Origin: Bradyrhizobium sp. ORS 278
GTDB taxonomy: Bacteria > Pseudomonadota > Alphaproteobacteria > Rhizobiales > Xanthobacteraceae
Length of the DNA stretch: 64,000 bases
Assembly (NCBI RefSeq): GCF_000026145.1
Contig: NC_009445.1
Span: 3,968,001 to 4,032,000, forward strand
Reading direction: 5' to 3'
The first letter of the stretch is position 1, and each line of letters starts with the position of its first letter. The notes under the pieces are model-generated. The model ran no database searches and was not told the DNA's origin. It saw nothing but the letters and a program-made list of their open reading frames with translations. Position numbers and translations under genes: made by a program. Of the stretch, positions 8,131 through 17,360 are shown one piece after another.

Positions 8131-10182
8131 ATGACCCGCACGTTAAGAAATATCGGCATCATGGCGCATGTCGACGCCGGCAAGACCACCTTGACCGAGC
8201 GCATCCTGCTCGACACCGGCAAGATCCATCAGGCCGGCGACGTTCACACCGGCAACACCGAGACCGACTCCCATGCACTCGAGAAGAAGCATGGGATCAC
8301 GATCTCGGCGGCGGCGATCTCGTGCGAATGGCGTGATGCGTTCATCACCATCATCGACACGCCCGGCCATGTCGATTTCCAGATCGAGGTCGAGCGCTCA
8401 CTGCGCGTGCTCGACGGCGCGATCGCCGTGTTCTCGGCGGTCTCCGGCGTCGAGCCGCAGTCGGAAACGGTCTGGCGACAGGCCGACCGGCTCGGCGTGC
8501 CGCGGCTGTGCTTCGTCAACAAGATGGACCAGGTCGGAGCCGATCTGCAGCGGACGGTCGAGATGATCGCCGATCGTCTCGGCGCCACGCCGCTCGTCCT
8601 GCAACTGCCGCTTCGAGGCGAGGACGGCTTCGCCGGCGTGGTCGACCTCGTGGCGATGAAGGCGTTGTACTGGGATGGAGCGCAGCCGCAGCCATCGGCC
8701 GGCGCCATCCCGGAAGAGCTGCGCAGCGCGGCCGAGCGACAGCGACAGCGTCTGCTGGAGACGCTGGCGGATCAGGACGCGGCGATCATGGCGGCCTATG
8801 TCGGCGGTGAGACGATCAGCGCGGCTGACCTCAAGGCGGCGATCCGCAGGGCGTGCCTCGCGGGACGGCTTACGCCTGTGCTGTGCGGCTCGGCCTACCG
8901 GAACGTCGGCGTGCATCCGCTGCTCGACGCCATCGTCGACTACGCGCCGGGTCCGGAGGACCGGCCGGCGGTCGCGGGGCTAGACCCGCGCAGCGGCGCG
9001 GCCGAGCATCGGTTGCCGCGTGCGGACCAGCCATTCGCGGCGCTGGTGTCGAAGGTGCAGGCGAGCCGTTTCGGCACGCTGGCGTTCGTCAGGGTCTACG
9101 CCGGTCGTGTCACGGCGGGCACGTCGGTGACCAATGCGACGTCCGATCGGACCGAGCGGATCGGCCGGCTGCTGCGGATGCAGGCCGATGCGCAGATCGA
9201 GATCGACGAAGCCCGTGCGGGCGACGTCGTCGCGGTCGTTGGCCTGAAGTCGGTCGTAGCCGGCGACACGTTGAGCGATCCGGCGCACCCGATCGTGCTG
9301 GACGGCTTTGTCATTCCGGAGCCGGTGATCGAGGCGGTGGTCGAGCCGCGGCTTGGCCAGGACCAGGAACGGCTGGGGCAGGCCCTGGCGCTGATGGCGC
9401 GCAGCGATCCGTCGCTGCGCGTCGTCGTCGACGCGGACAGCGGCCAGACGCTGCTCCGCGGCATGGGCGAGTTGCATCTGCAGATCGCCGTCGAACGATT
9501 GAAGGAGGACTACAATGTCGATGCTGTCATCGGCGCCCCGGAGGTGGCCTATCGTGCGGCCGCGTCGCGGCCGAGCGAGGTCGATCACACCCTGCGCAAG
9601 CAGAGTGGCGGCCCCGGCCAGATGGCGCGCGTTCGCCTCGCCTTCGCGCCCTTGGAGGAGGGCGGCGAGGGACTCGTATTCGTCGACGAGACCGTCGGCG
9701 GCGCGATCCCGCGCGAGTTCATTCCGTCGATCGAGAAGGCGCTGCGCCAGTCGCTGCGCGACGGCGGGCCGGGCGGATATCCCGTGCTCGGCCAGCAAGT
9801 GACCCTCCTGGACGGCGCCTTCCATCAGAAGGATTCGTCCGGGCTGGCCTTCGAGCTGGCGACCAGAGAGGCATTCCGGATCGGCTTCGAACGGGCCGCT
9901 CCGATCCTGCTCGAGCCCGTGATGCGGGTCGTGGTGACGACGCCCGAGGACTATCTCGGCGGCATCATCGGCGATCTGCAGAGCCGGCGCGGCCGCATCG
10001 TCGCGACCGAGCCGATCCCGCGCGGGCAGGAGGTCATCGCCGAAGTGCCGCTGGCGCGGTTGTTCAACTACGTCAGCGCGCTGCGGTCGCTGTCGCAGGG
10101 GCGCGCCGTCCACGCGATGGCGTTCTCGCGCTATGCGCCGGCGCCGATAGGCGTCGCTGAGAAGCTGATCGCGACGGCGTGA
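8131..10182 (+). CDS. Elongation factor G paralogue (EF-G2-like translational GTPase)
   Basis: 683-aa translational GTPase of EF-G architecture. G1 AHVDAGKTT (12-20), G3 DTPGHVDF (76-83, catalytic His80), G4 NKMD (130-133) and G5 GSAY are intact; EF-G domains II-V follow through to the C-terminal GGIIGDLQSRRG domain-V block. The start at 8131 is where similarity begins; upstream codons are non-homologous. It is a stand-alone gene, not in the str operon, and is divergent from housekeeping FusA (for example GNTETDSHALEKKHGITIS in switch I). Candidates are an EF-G2 with altered or specialised function; ribosome-protection resistance is less likely. Confidence 0.85.
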   Translation: MTRTLRNIGIMAHVDAGKTTLTERILLDTGKIHQAGDVHTGNTETDSHALEKKHGITISAAAISCEWRDAFITIIDTPGHVDFQIEVERSLRVLDGAIAVFSAVSGVEPQSETVWRQADRLGVPRLCFVNKMDQVGADLQRTVEMIADRLGATPLVLQLPLRGEDGFAGVVDLVAMKALYWDGAQPQPSAGAIPEELRSAAERQRQRLLETLADQDAAIMAAYVGGETISAADLKAAIRRACLAGRLTPVLCGSAYRNVGVHPLLDAIVDYAPGPEDRPAVAGLDPRSGAAEHRLPRADQPFAALVSKVQASRFGTLAFVRVYAGRVTAGTSVTNATSDRTERIGRLLRMQADAQIEIDEARAGDVVAVVGLKSVVAGDTLSDPAHPIVLDGFVIPEPVIEAVVEPRLGQDQERLGQALALMARSDPSLRVVVDADSGQTLLRGMGELHLQIAVERLKEDYNVDAVIGAPEVAYRAAASRPSEVDHTLRKQSGGPGQMARVRLAFAPLEEGGEGLVFVDETVGGAIPREFIPSIEKALRQSLRDGGPGGYPVLGQQVTLLDGAFHQKDSSGLAFELATREAFRIGFERAAPILLEPVMRVVVTTPEDYLGGIIGDLQSRRGRIVATEPIPRGQEVIAEVPLARLFNYVSALRSLSQGRAVHAMAFSRYAPAPIGVAEKLIATA

Positions 10183-10191
10183 CGACAACAA

Positions 10192-10220
10192 GAGATGAGC
10201 GGCGAGCAGCCGCTCATCTC
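10192..10220. terminator. Bidirectional terminator hairpin
   Basis: Perfect 12-base stem GAGATGAGCGGC / GCCGCTCATCTC with a five-base loop, between the convergent EF-G-like gene (stop 10182) and GNAT gene (stop 10230). It ends the plus transcript and probably the minus one too. Confidence 0.85.
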
Positions 10221-10229
10221 ATTCTCGCT

Positions 10230-10727
10230 TCAATTCGCCAGAAACGCCATCGAGATCACGTGCTCGTAGCGACCATCGATCCGAACAGCGTTGCGATGCA
10301 GGCCTTCTTTCTCGAAGCCGACGGACTCGTACAAGGCGATCGCATTCAGATTGGTCTCGCGCACCGTCAACGTGATCCGCGTGAGCCCGCCGGCGAGCGC
10401 GGCGTCCATCGTCCGGCGGATGAGCGCCCGACCGATGCCGCGGCCGCGCCAGGGCGGCAGCAGGCCCATGCCCAGGGTGCCGCAATGGGCATAGATCGTC
10501 CTGCGCGTATCCGTCAGGATGTCGCACCAGCCGACGATCCGGCCATCGTCGACGACCACGAATTGCGGCTGGGCCTTGCCGATGTTGTTCAGGACGAAGG
10601 CTCTGATCTCGTCGAGCGACGGCGCTTCGAGGAACGAGAGGAAGCGCCGCTCGCGCGCCACGCTATCCAGCACGGCACGAAACGCCGCGATGTCGCTTGC
10701 TTCGATGGATCGGATCTCATGGGACAT
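10230..10727 (-). CDS. GNAT-family N-acetyltransferase
   Basis: 165-aa acetyltransferase with the complete GNAT core: the acetyl-CoA loop WRGRGIGRALIRR (motif A, about 94-106) after beta-4 GTLGMGLLP, and motif B NLNAIALYESVGFEKEG near the C-terminus. The last half resembles ribosomal-protein-alanine or small-molecule acetyltransferases (RimI/RimJ-like), but the substrate is not evident. It lies 25 bases downstream of rcnA on the same strand and may be read through from the rcn operon. Confidence 0.85.
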   Translation of the reverse strand: MSHEIRSIEASDIAAFRAVLDSVARERRFLSFLEAPSLDEIRAFVLNNIGKAQPQFVVVDDGRIVGWCDILTDTRRTIYAHCGTLGMGLLPPWRGRGIGRALIRRTMDAALAGGLTRITLTVRETNLNAIALYESVGFEKEGLHRNAVRIDGRYEHVISMAFLAN

Positions 10728-10752
10728 GATCTGTTCGCCTCAACCGGCCACC

Positions 10753-11817
10753 TCACGTCATGACCTCATGCAGGCCGAGCCAGCCCGTGTACAGGCCGAC
10801 CAGCACGATCAGGGCCGCCGAGACGTAGGGAGCGCGGTGCGCGAAACGGCTGAAGCCGGACCAGCGGCGCTCGACATGCCGAAGGCTCAGGGCCGCCAGG
10901 ACGCCGGCGGACACCATGGTGATGGCCAGGCCGATGCCAAAGCACAGAACGAGGACGAAGCCCAGGCTGAACTGCTGCAGCTGAATGCACAGCAGCAGGA
11001 CCGTGATGGCGGCCGGGCAGGGGATGAGTCCGCCGGACAGTCCGAACAGAACGATCTGGGCCGTCGTGACGGTGCGGCCGGCGAAGCGCCTGCGAATGTC
11101 GGCCGCGTGCGCGCGCGCGTGGGCGTCGTCCTCCTCGCCGAGATCCATGTGATCGTGGGCGTGCTCCTCGTACAGCATCTCGGCCGTGTCGCCAGCGAGT
11201 GCGATGCGCGCCTTGAAGGCGTGGGGCTCCGGGATCTCCTCGATGCTTTCCAGATAACTGCCGTCAGAGCGGAAGCTGAACCGCTGCTCGCCCCCGTCGC
11301 CGCGGAGGGTCGTAAGCCGGACCGACTCGGCCGACGGGAGCGCTCCGCTGGCGCTGCGGATCCGCCAGCGGGGCGGCACGCCGTCCTCGAAAATCTCGAC
11401 GGCGAGCGAGTGCCCGGCCAGCACGACCGATTGCGTCGCCTCGTGATGGTGATGATGGTGGTGGTGACCGTTCTGATCGCGCCAGGTGCGCCAGATCATC
11501 CAGGTCGCGATGCCGATGATGATGACCGCCGAGATCAGCTGCAGATAGGCCTCGCTGCGTTCCCCGGACAGTTCTTGGCCGAAATGAAGCCCGGCGAGCG
11601 CGACCACCCAGACGATCGCCGTGTGGGAGATGGTCGCGGAGAGGCCGAGCAGCACGGCCTGCAGAACGGTGCCGCGGATCGCGACGATGAACGCGGCCAT
11701 CATGGTCTTGGAATGGCCGGGCTCGAGGCCGTGCAGCGCGCCGAGGAGGATCGCGCTCGGCGCGAACAGCCACGCATGCGCGCTGCCTTGCTGCAGCAGG
11801 TGGGACAGGTCGGTCAT
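10753..11817 (-). CDS. rcnA: Nickel/cobalt efflux membrane protein RcnA
   Basis: 354-aa inner-membrane Ni(II)/Co(II) exporter. N-terminal membrane segments carry the family signature HGLEPGHSKTMM, and a second motif (GLSGGLIPCPAAITVLL) is in the C-terminal half. The cytoplasmic loop holds a run of eight His (NGHHHHHHHHE) and a second His/Asp/Glu patch (EEHAHDHMDLGEEDDAHARAHA), both metal-binding. It is seven bases downstream of rcnR, forming an rcnR-rcnA operon that would be induced by cobalt or nickel. Confidence 0.95.
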   Translation of the reverse strand: MTDLSHLLQQGSAHAWLFAPSAILLGALHGLEPGHSKTMMAAFIVAIRGTVLQAVLLGLSATISHTAIVWVVALAGLHFGQELSGERSEAYLQLISAVIIIGIATWMIWRTWRDQNGHHHHHHHHEATQSVVLAGHSLAVEIFEDGVPPRWRIRSASGALPSAESVRLTTLRGDGGEQRFSFRSDGSYLESIEEIPEPHAFKARIALAGDTAEMLYEEHAHDHMDLGEEDDAHARAHAADIRRRFAGRTVTTAQIVLFGLSGGLIPCPAAITVLLLCIQLQQFSLGFVLVLCFGIGLAITMVSAGVLAALSLRHVERRWSGFSRFAHRAPYVSAALIVLVGLYTGWLGLHEVMT

Positions 11818-11824
11818 GCGGCCC

Positions 11825-12103
11825 TCATTTCAGATAGGTCCTGACGACCTCGATCAGGTCCGCGGCACCCTTGGCCCTGTCGGGGTCGGTCTCATGGGCG
11901 GGATCCACGACATGGTGCCGGATGTGATCTTCCAGCAGTTCGGTCGTCAGCCCGCCGATCGCGCCTCTCACGGACGCGACGAGCATCAGCACGTCGGCGC
12001 AGCCGAGCTCCGCCTCGAGCGCGCGCTCCACCGCGTCGATCTGACCTTTGATGCGCCGGACTCGCGCCAGCAGCTTCGGCTTGTGCTTGATGGTGTGCGA
12101 CAT
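11825..12103 (-). CDS. rcnR: Metal-sensing repressor RcnR (CsoR/RcnR/FrmR family)
   Basis: 92-aa four-helix repressor. The Ni/Co-sensing fingerprint of RcnR is complete: His3 (MSHTIKHK), Cys35, His60 and His64, with an extra His63. This distinguishes it from FrmR (formaldehyde) and CsoR (copper). It should repress its own operon with rcnA until Co or Ni binds. A symmetrical G-tract operator lies 10-26 bases upstream of the ATG. Confidence 0.93.
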   Translation of the reverse strand: MSHTIKHKPKLLARVRRIKGQIDAVERALEAELGCADVLMLVASVRGAIGGLTTELLEDHIRHHVVDPAHETDPDRAKGAADLIEVVRTYLK

Positions 12104-12112
12104 CCCGATAAG

Positions 12113-12129
12113 ATAGGGGGGTACCCTAT
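12113..12129 (-). promoter_or_regulatory. Probable RcnR operator
   Basis: ATAGGGGGGTACCCTAT: six-base arms ATAGGG / CCCTAT around a five-base centre. RcnR/FrmR-type repressors recognise G/C-tract inverted repeats flanked by AT-rich bases, and this one lies immediately before rcnR, where it would overlap the promoter. Assignment is by motif and position. Confidence 0.7.
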
Positions 12130-12234
12130 GCGGGTCAACCGCTGACTGCTTCCGCGGTCCGTCGAAGCACTGCCGCTAGGGTGTTCGGTCGCGGTCCAGC
12201 GCATCAGCCGGACCGCGGAGGATGAGGTCGTTCG

Positions 12235-13026
12235 TCAGTCGAACCAGGTCTTGTAGATCGCCTGGTAGCTGCCATTTTCGGTCGACATGTGCAGCCACTG
12301 GTCGACGAACGCCTTCAGCGCGACGTCACGCTGCAGCCAATAGGCCTTCTCGGAGAAGTCGAACGGCTTGTCGGGATGGACGGCGCAAAGCACGCCGGGA
12401 TGCAGCTTCTGCTGGTAGCGGGTTTCGGAGGCATCGGTCATCATCAGGTCGGCGTCACCCTTGGCGATCTCGTCGAAGATCGTGACGTTGTCGGGGTGGA
12501 CGCGGATGTCGGCCGCCTTGATGTTGGCGCGGGCGAAACGCTCGTTGGTGCCGCCGGGGTTGACGACCACACGGGTGCCCGGTCTGTCGATATCGGCGAG
12601 CGTCTGGTACTTGCCGGTGTCGCTGCAGCGGGCGATCGGGGTCTTGCCCTCGCGCATGATCGGCGTCGAGAAGAAGCCCTTCTTCTGGCGGTCGAGCGTG
12701 ATCGACACGCCGCCCATCGCGACGTCGAACTTGTCGGCCTCGAAATCCTTCATCAGCTGCGGCCAGCTGGTCGGCACGAACTCGACCTTGACGCCCATCG
12801 CCTTGCCGAGCGCCTCGGCCATGTCGACGTCGAAGCCGGAGAACTTGCCGGTGGCCTTGTCCAGGTAGGTGAACGGCTTGTAGTCGCCGGTCATGCCGAC
12901 GCGCAGGGCACCGCGCTGCATGATCTCGTCGAGGCGCGAGGCCTGATCCGCCAGCGCCTGCGCGGCGAGCCCGCAGACCAGCGCAACCGCGCTCAAGGTG
13001 GCGATCGTCCGGTTGAAAAATCCCAT
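12235..13026 (-). CDS. Periplasmic cyclohexadienyl dehydratase-like / amino-acid-binding protein
   Basis: 263-aa periplasmic protein with signal peptide (start 13026, cleavage after AAQALA). The sequence SRLDEIMQRGALRVGMTGDY, then NPGGTNERFARANIKAADI and TIFDEIAKGDADLMMTDASE, matches the PheC/cyclohexadienyl dehydratase branch, which evolved from amino-acid-binding proteins and converts prephenate or arogenate to phenylpyruvate or Phe in the periplasm. It lacks neighbouring ABC permease genes, which also favours an enzyme over a transporter component. Catalysis is not proven here; a binding role remains possible. Confidence 0.7.
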   Translation of the reverse strand: MGFFNRTIATLSAVALVCGLAAQALADQASRLDEIMQRGALRVGMTGDYKPFTYLDKATGKFSGFDVDMAEALGKAMGVKVEFVPTSWPQLMKDFEADKFDVAMGGVSITLDRQKKGFFSTPIMREGKTPIARCSDTGKYQTLADIDRPGTRVVVNPGGTNERFARANIKAADIRVHPDNVTIFDEIAKGDADLMMTDASETRYQQKLHPGVLCAVHPDKPFDFSEKAYWLQRDVALKAFVDQWLHMSTENGSYQAIYKTWFD

Positions 13027-13128
13027 ATTGAAATACCTCGTTCGGTTGGGCCGCATTAGTCTTAGCCGACGTCAGCGCGCCCGACGAGGGGTGGCGCAGG
13101 GCAGCTTACCAACAGCGAGGTCGGATCC

Positions 13129-13644
13129 GTGGGCATATCGATCAGTGAGGCATCGGTTGGGGTGTTCGTCCCCAATCTCCGCAACCTCTCGGCACTGCTC
13201 GACAAGGCATCCGCCTTTGCGGATAGCCGCGGGATCGATGCTGCGGCGCTGCTGCAGGCCCGGCTCGCGCCCGACATGTACAGTTTCCTCCGCCAGGTCT
13301 GCGAGGCCAACCGCCACGCCACCATCGCCTCCGCGCTGTTGGCGGGACGTCCGCAGCCCTCGGTCGACGAGAGCGAGACGGACATTGCCGGCCTGAAGAC
13401 GAGGCTCGCGACTGCGATCGATGATCTCCAGAGCGTACCGCACGCGGCGATCGAAGAGGGCGCCATGCGCGAGGCGGTCTTCACCTTCCGCAACGGCAAC
13501 ACGCGCCGGTTCGCCGATGGAAGCGCATTGTTGCTGACGTTCAGCCTGCCGCAGTTCTTCTTTCACGTCACCACGGCCTACGACATTCTGCGTCACGCCG
13601 GCGTGCCGCTGGCGAAGTCGGATTATCTGGGCGTGCCAAGATGA
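13129..13644 (+). CDS. DUF1993 family protein
   Basis: 171-aa cytoplasmic protein of the DUF1993 family, a DinB-like helical-bundle group of unknown function. Recognisable features are the N-terminal VFVPNLRNLSALLDKASAFA, LAPDMYSFLRQV in the second helix, and the C-terminal FFHVTTAYDILRHAGVPLAK with a His typical of the DinB-like metal site. It is a single gene followed by a strong hairpin. Start at 13129 (ATG) fits the family N-terminus. Confidence 0.8.
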   Translation: MGISISEASVGVFVPNLRNLSALLDKASAFADSRGIDAAALLQARLAPDMYSFLRQVCEANRHATIASALLAGRPQPSVDESETDIAGLKTRLATAIDDLQSVPHAAIEEGAMREAVFTFRNGNTRRFADGSALLLTFSLPQFFFHVTTAYDILRHAGVPLAKSDYLGVPR

Positions 13645-13659
13645 GGCCTTCAGAGACGA

Positions 13660-13682
13660 ATGGCCGGCGCAAGGCCGGCCAT
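13660..13682. terminator. Bidirectional terminator hairpin
   Basis: Perfect nine-base stem ATGGCCGGC / GCCGGCCAT with a five-base loop between the DUF1993 gene and the convergent hypothetical gene. Confidence 0.7.
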
Positions 13683-13717
13683 GACGATGTCGTCGCTTCA
13701 GCTTTGCGGGTGCGCGG

Positions 13718-14110
13718 CTACGTCTCGCTGCGGCCAGCCGCAGCGACCGGACCCTTGCCCGTCATCTCGTTTTTCAGCGCCTCGAACCGTTCGATCGCCT
13801 CGCGCGCCCTTGCATCGACCGTCTTGACGGCGGCCTCGGCGGTCATCGGACCGCTGCTGACGGCAATCGACGTCGGCCCGACCGTCTCGTCGACATAGTA
13901 ACCGTCCTCGCCGCGGCGCGCGGTCCAGCGGAAGCGGATCGCCGAAATCGGACCTGGTCCGACCTTGGCGTAGCCGTCGGCCTGATCGAATGCGACGGTG
14001 GCGGCGGCCTTCTTGGACGGCTGTGTTGCCATCTCCGCCGGTTTCGCGGTCTCCGGCTGATCCAAAATGCTCGCTATCGTTGCGAGCGCATGCTCGGTCG
14101 CAACACTCAT
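13718..14110 (-). CDS. Hypothetical protein, small, unrecognised
   Basis: About 130 aa from the ATG at 14110 (an ATG ten codons further up is also possible). No signal peptide or membrane segment. The middle (VGPGPISAIRFRWTARRGED, then GYYVDETVGPTSIAVS) looks like a beta-rich domain, and the C-terminus is a charged helix (VKTVDARAREAIERFEALKN). I do not recognise a family. It is convergent with the DUF1993 gene across a hairpin. Coding appearance is reasonable because the frame is long for the space and the antisense frames are poorer. Confidence 0.55.
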   Translation of the reverse strand: MSVATEHALATIASILDQPETAKPAEMATQPSKKAAATVAFDQADGYAKVGPGPISAIRFRWTARRGEDGYYVDETVGPTSIAVSSGPMTAEAAVKTVDARAREAIERFEALKNEMTGKGPVAAAGRSET

Positions 14111-14301
14111 TGCCGCCTCGGTTCCTACTGGCGCGCGCAAATACCGTCGCCAACAGTCACAGTTGTAGCGAAAATGGGGCGCGATGCAACAATACGTTCA
14201 AATTTGGGCAACAAAGCGGTGGATGAATGAGCCCGTCATGTCACCTCTGATCCGGTCCTCTCGCTGCCGGCGGAGGACCGGCATGATGGAACCCCACGCG
14301 T

Positions 14302-15300
14302 TCAGAGCACGTCCTGATTGATCACGTTTTGCCGAATCGGCTCGCGATCGAGCACGCTGAGAATGTTGCGCGCGGTCTGCTCGCTCATCCGGTCGACTGC
14401 CTCGCGGGTGACGCCGGCGACGTGCGGCGCCATGATCACGTTGGGCAGCGCATGCAGCGCGTGACCGACCGGCGGCGGCTCCTGCTCGAACACGTCGAGA
14501 CCGGCCCCGGCGAGCCGGCCCGTTGACAGCGCGTCATACAGCGCGGCCTCGTCGATCAGGCCGCCGCGCGCGGTGTTGATCAGGTACGCGGTCGGCTTCA
14601 TCAGACGGAGACGCGCGGCGTTGAACAGGCCGATGGTCTCTTGCGTTTTTGGACAGTGGATGCTGACGAAATCGGCGCGCGGCAGCGCGGCGTCGAGGTC
14701 GGCAACCGGCTCGCAGCCGGCCGCGGTAATCTCGGCGGCGGGCTTGTAGGGGTCGTAGACCAGGACCTGCATCTCCATCGCGAGACAGCGCTTGGCGGTG
14801 CGGGTGCCGATGCGGCCGAAGCCGATGATCAGCACGGTCTTGCCGTAGAGGTCGAACGGCAGCACGCCGAGGCGGGAGCCCCAGGTGCCGTCCTTGACCA
14901 TCGCATGCATCTCGCTGGCGCGCTTGGCCAAGGTCAGCATCATGAACAACGCCTGCTCGGCCACCGAGGGCGAGTTGGCGGTCCCCGCGACCATCAGCGG
15001 CACCTTGTGCCTGGAGAGCGCGGGTACGTCGACCGCGTCGAAGCCGACGCCGATCCGGGTGACGACCTTCATGTCGCCGGCGGCGAGCAGTTCCGGCTCG
15101 CCGAATCGCGTGGCGCCGAGCGCGACGCCGTGCACGGGCGCATGCGAGCTGAGCAGCGCGGAGAAATCCGCCGCCGAGATCATGTTGGGGAATTCGATCA
15201 TCTCGACGTCCTCGCGCGCCGACAGCAGCGCGCGCCCCTTGGCCGAGAAGGATTGCGTGACGAGGATCTTGTTCTTGTTCGTTGCCGTCCTGGTGGTCAT
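14302..15300 (-). CDS. D-isomer-specific 2-hydroxyacid dehydrogenase
   Basis: 332-aa NAD(P)-dependent dehydrogenase of the SerA/GhrB superfamily. The Rossmann motif GFGRIGTRTAKR follows GKTVLII. The catalytic trio is present: Arg in INTARGGLID, Glu in DVFEQEPPP, and His in MAPHVAGVTRE. It is the distal gene of a sugar/polyol-type ABC operon, 28 bases after the ATPase gene, which suggests it oxidises or reduces a hydroxyacid derived from the imported compound. It lacks the ACT domain of biosynthetic SerA. Precise substrate unknown. Confidence 0.88.
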   Translation of the reverse strand: MTTRTATNKNKILVTQSFSAKGRALLSAREDVEMIEFPNMISAADFSALLSSHAPVHGVALGATRFGEPELLAAGDMKVVTRIGVGFDAVDVPALSRHKVPLMVAGTANSPSVAEQALFMMLTLAKRASEMHAMVKDGTWGSRLGVLPFDLYGKTVLIIGFGRIGTRTAKRCLAMEMQVLVYDPYKPAAEITAAGCEPVADLDAALPRADFVSIHCPKTQETIGLFNAARLRLMKPTAYLINTARGGLIDEAALYDALSTGRLAGAGLDVFEQEPPPVGHALHALPNVIMAPHVAGVTREAVDRMSEQTARNILSVLDREPIRQNVINQDVL

Positions 15301-15328
15301 GTCCTGCCCTTGAAGCTTCTTGTGCTCG

Positions 15329-16429
<1,101 letters not shown>

Positions 16430-16448
16430 ATCGGATCAACCCCCGTCA

Positions 16449-17360
16449 TCAGCCCTTGGTCGCGCCGGCGGTGAGACCGGCGATGTAATAGTCCATCAGG
16501 AATGCGTAGATGATCAGCGGCGGCGCCGCGCCGAGCAGCGCGCCGGTCATGATCTGCCCCCAATTGAAGACGTCCCCCTTGATCAGGGTGGTGGTGATGC
16601 CGACCGGCAGCACCAGCTGGTCGACGGACGTCGTCAGCACCAGCGGATAGAGAAACTGCGCCCAGGACACCGTGAAGGCGAAGATGGTTGCCGCGATCAG
16701 ACCGGGCAGGGCGACGGGGATGAAGATCCGCGTCAACGTCTGCAGCCAGGAGGCGCCGTCGATGATCGCGGCCTCGTCGAGTTCCTTCGGAATCGAGGCG
16801 AAATAGCCGATCATGATCCAGGTGCAGAACGGCACCGTCAGCGTCGGATAGATGAACAGCAGCACGTACCATCTGTTGAGCAAAGTGATCCCGGTCAGGT
16901 CCTGGACCACCGCGAGCATCTTGAACAGCGGAATGAACAGCAGGCTGTCGGGAATGAGATAGGTCAGGAACACGCCGGTGGCCAGCGTCGCCGATCCCCA
17001 GAACTTCATGCGTGCCAGCGCGAAGGCTGCAGGAATGCTGATCAGCATCGTGACGATGACGACGATGACCGACACCATGGCCGAGTTCCAGAAGAAGCGC
17101 AGGAACTGGTTCGAGCTGAGCAGCTCGACATAGTTGGACAGCGTGGGATGGAACACCCACCACGGATTGGTCGCGGCCGAAATCTCGGCGCTGCTCTTCA
17201 GCGACGTGATCAGCATATAGAACGGCGGCACCAGCGAGAAGATCGCGAACAGCACCAGGAAGAAATACGACCAGCGCAGCGCCCAGGCGCGGTCGCGGCT
17301 CATCGAGCCGTGCTTGACGGTGCGGGTCGGGCCGGCCTTGTCGACGGTCAGGGTGCTCAT
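16449..17360 (-). CDS. Sugar-type ABC transporter permease (MalG family)
   Basis: 303-aa inner-membrane permease with six predicted membrane spans. The cytoplasmic EAA loop, which docks to the ATPase, is ELDEAAIIDGASWLQTLTRI. It is the MalG-like partner of the MalF-like permease encoded just upstream: the stop of that gene overlaps this ATG by one base (TGATG), a coupling signal. Confidence 0.92.
   Translation of the reverse strand: MSTLTVDKAGPTRTVKHGSMSRDRAWALRWSYFFLVLFAIFSLVPPFYMLITSLKSSAEISAATNPWWVFHPTLSNYVELLSSNQFLRFFWNSAMVSVIVVIVTMLISIPAAFALARMKFWGSATLATGVFLTYLIPDSLLFIPLFKMLAVVQDLTGITLLNRWYVLLFIYPTLTVPFCTWIMIGYFASIPKELDEAAIIDGASWLQTLTRIFIPVALPGLIAATIFAFTVSWAQFLYPLVLTTSVDQLVLPVGITTTLIKGDVFNWGQIMTGALLGAAPPLIIYAFLMDYYIAGLTAGATKG

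Noticed and set aside
8131..10182. EF-G-like protein as a tetracycline ribosome-protection protein
   Set aside because: Length and domain IV/V pattern fit EF-G better and no resistance context is present; not excluded but unsupported.
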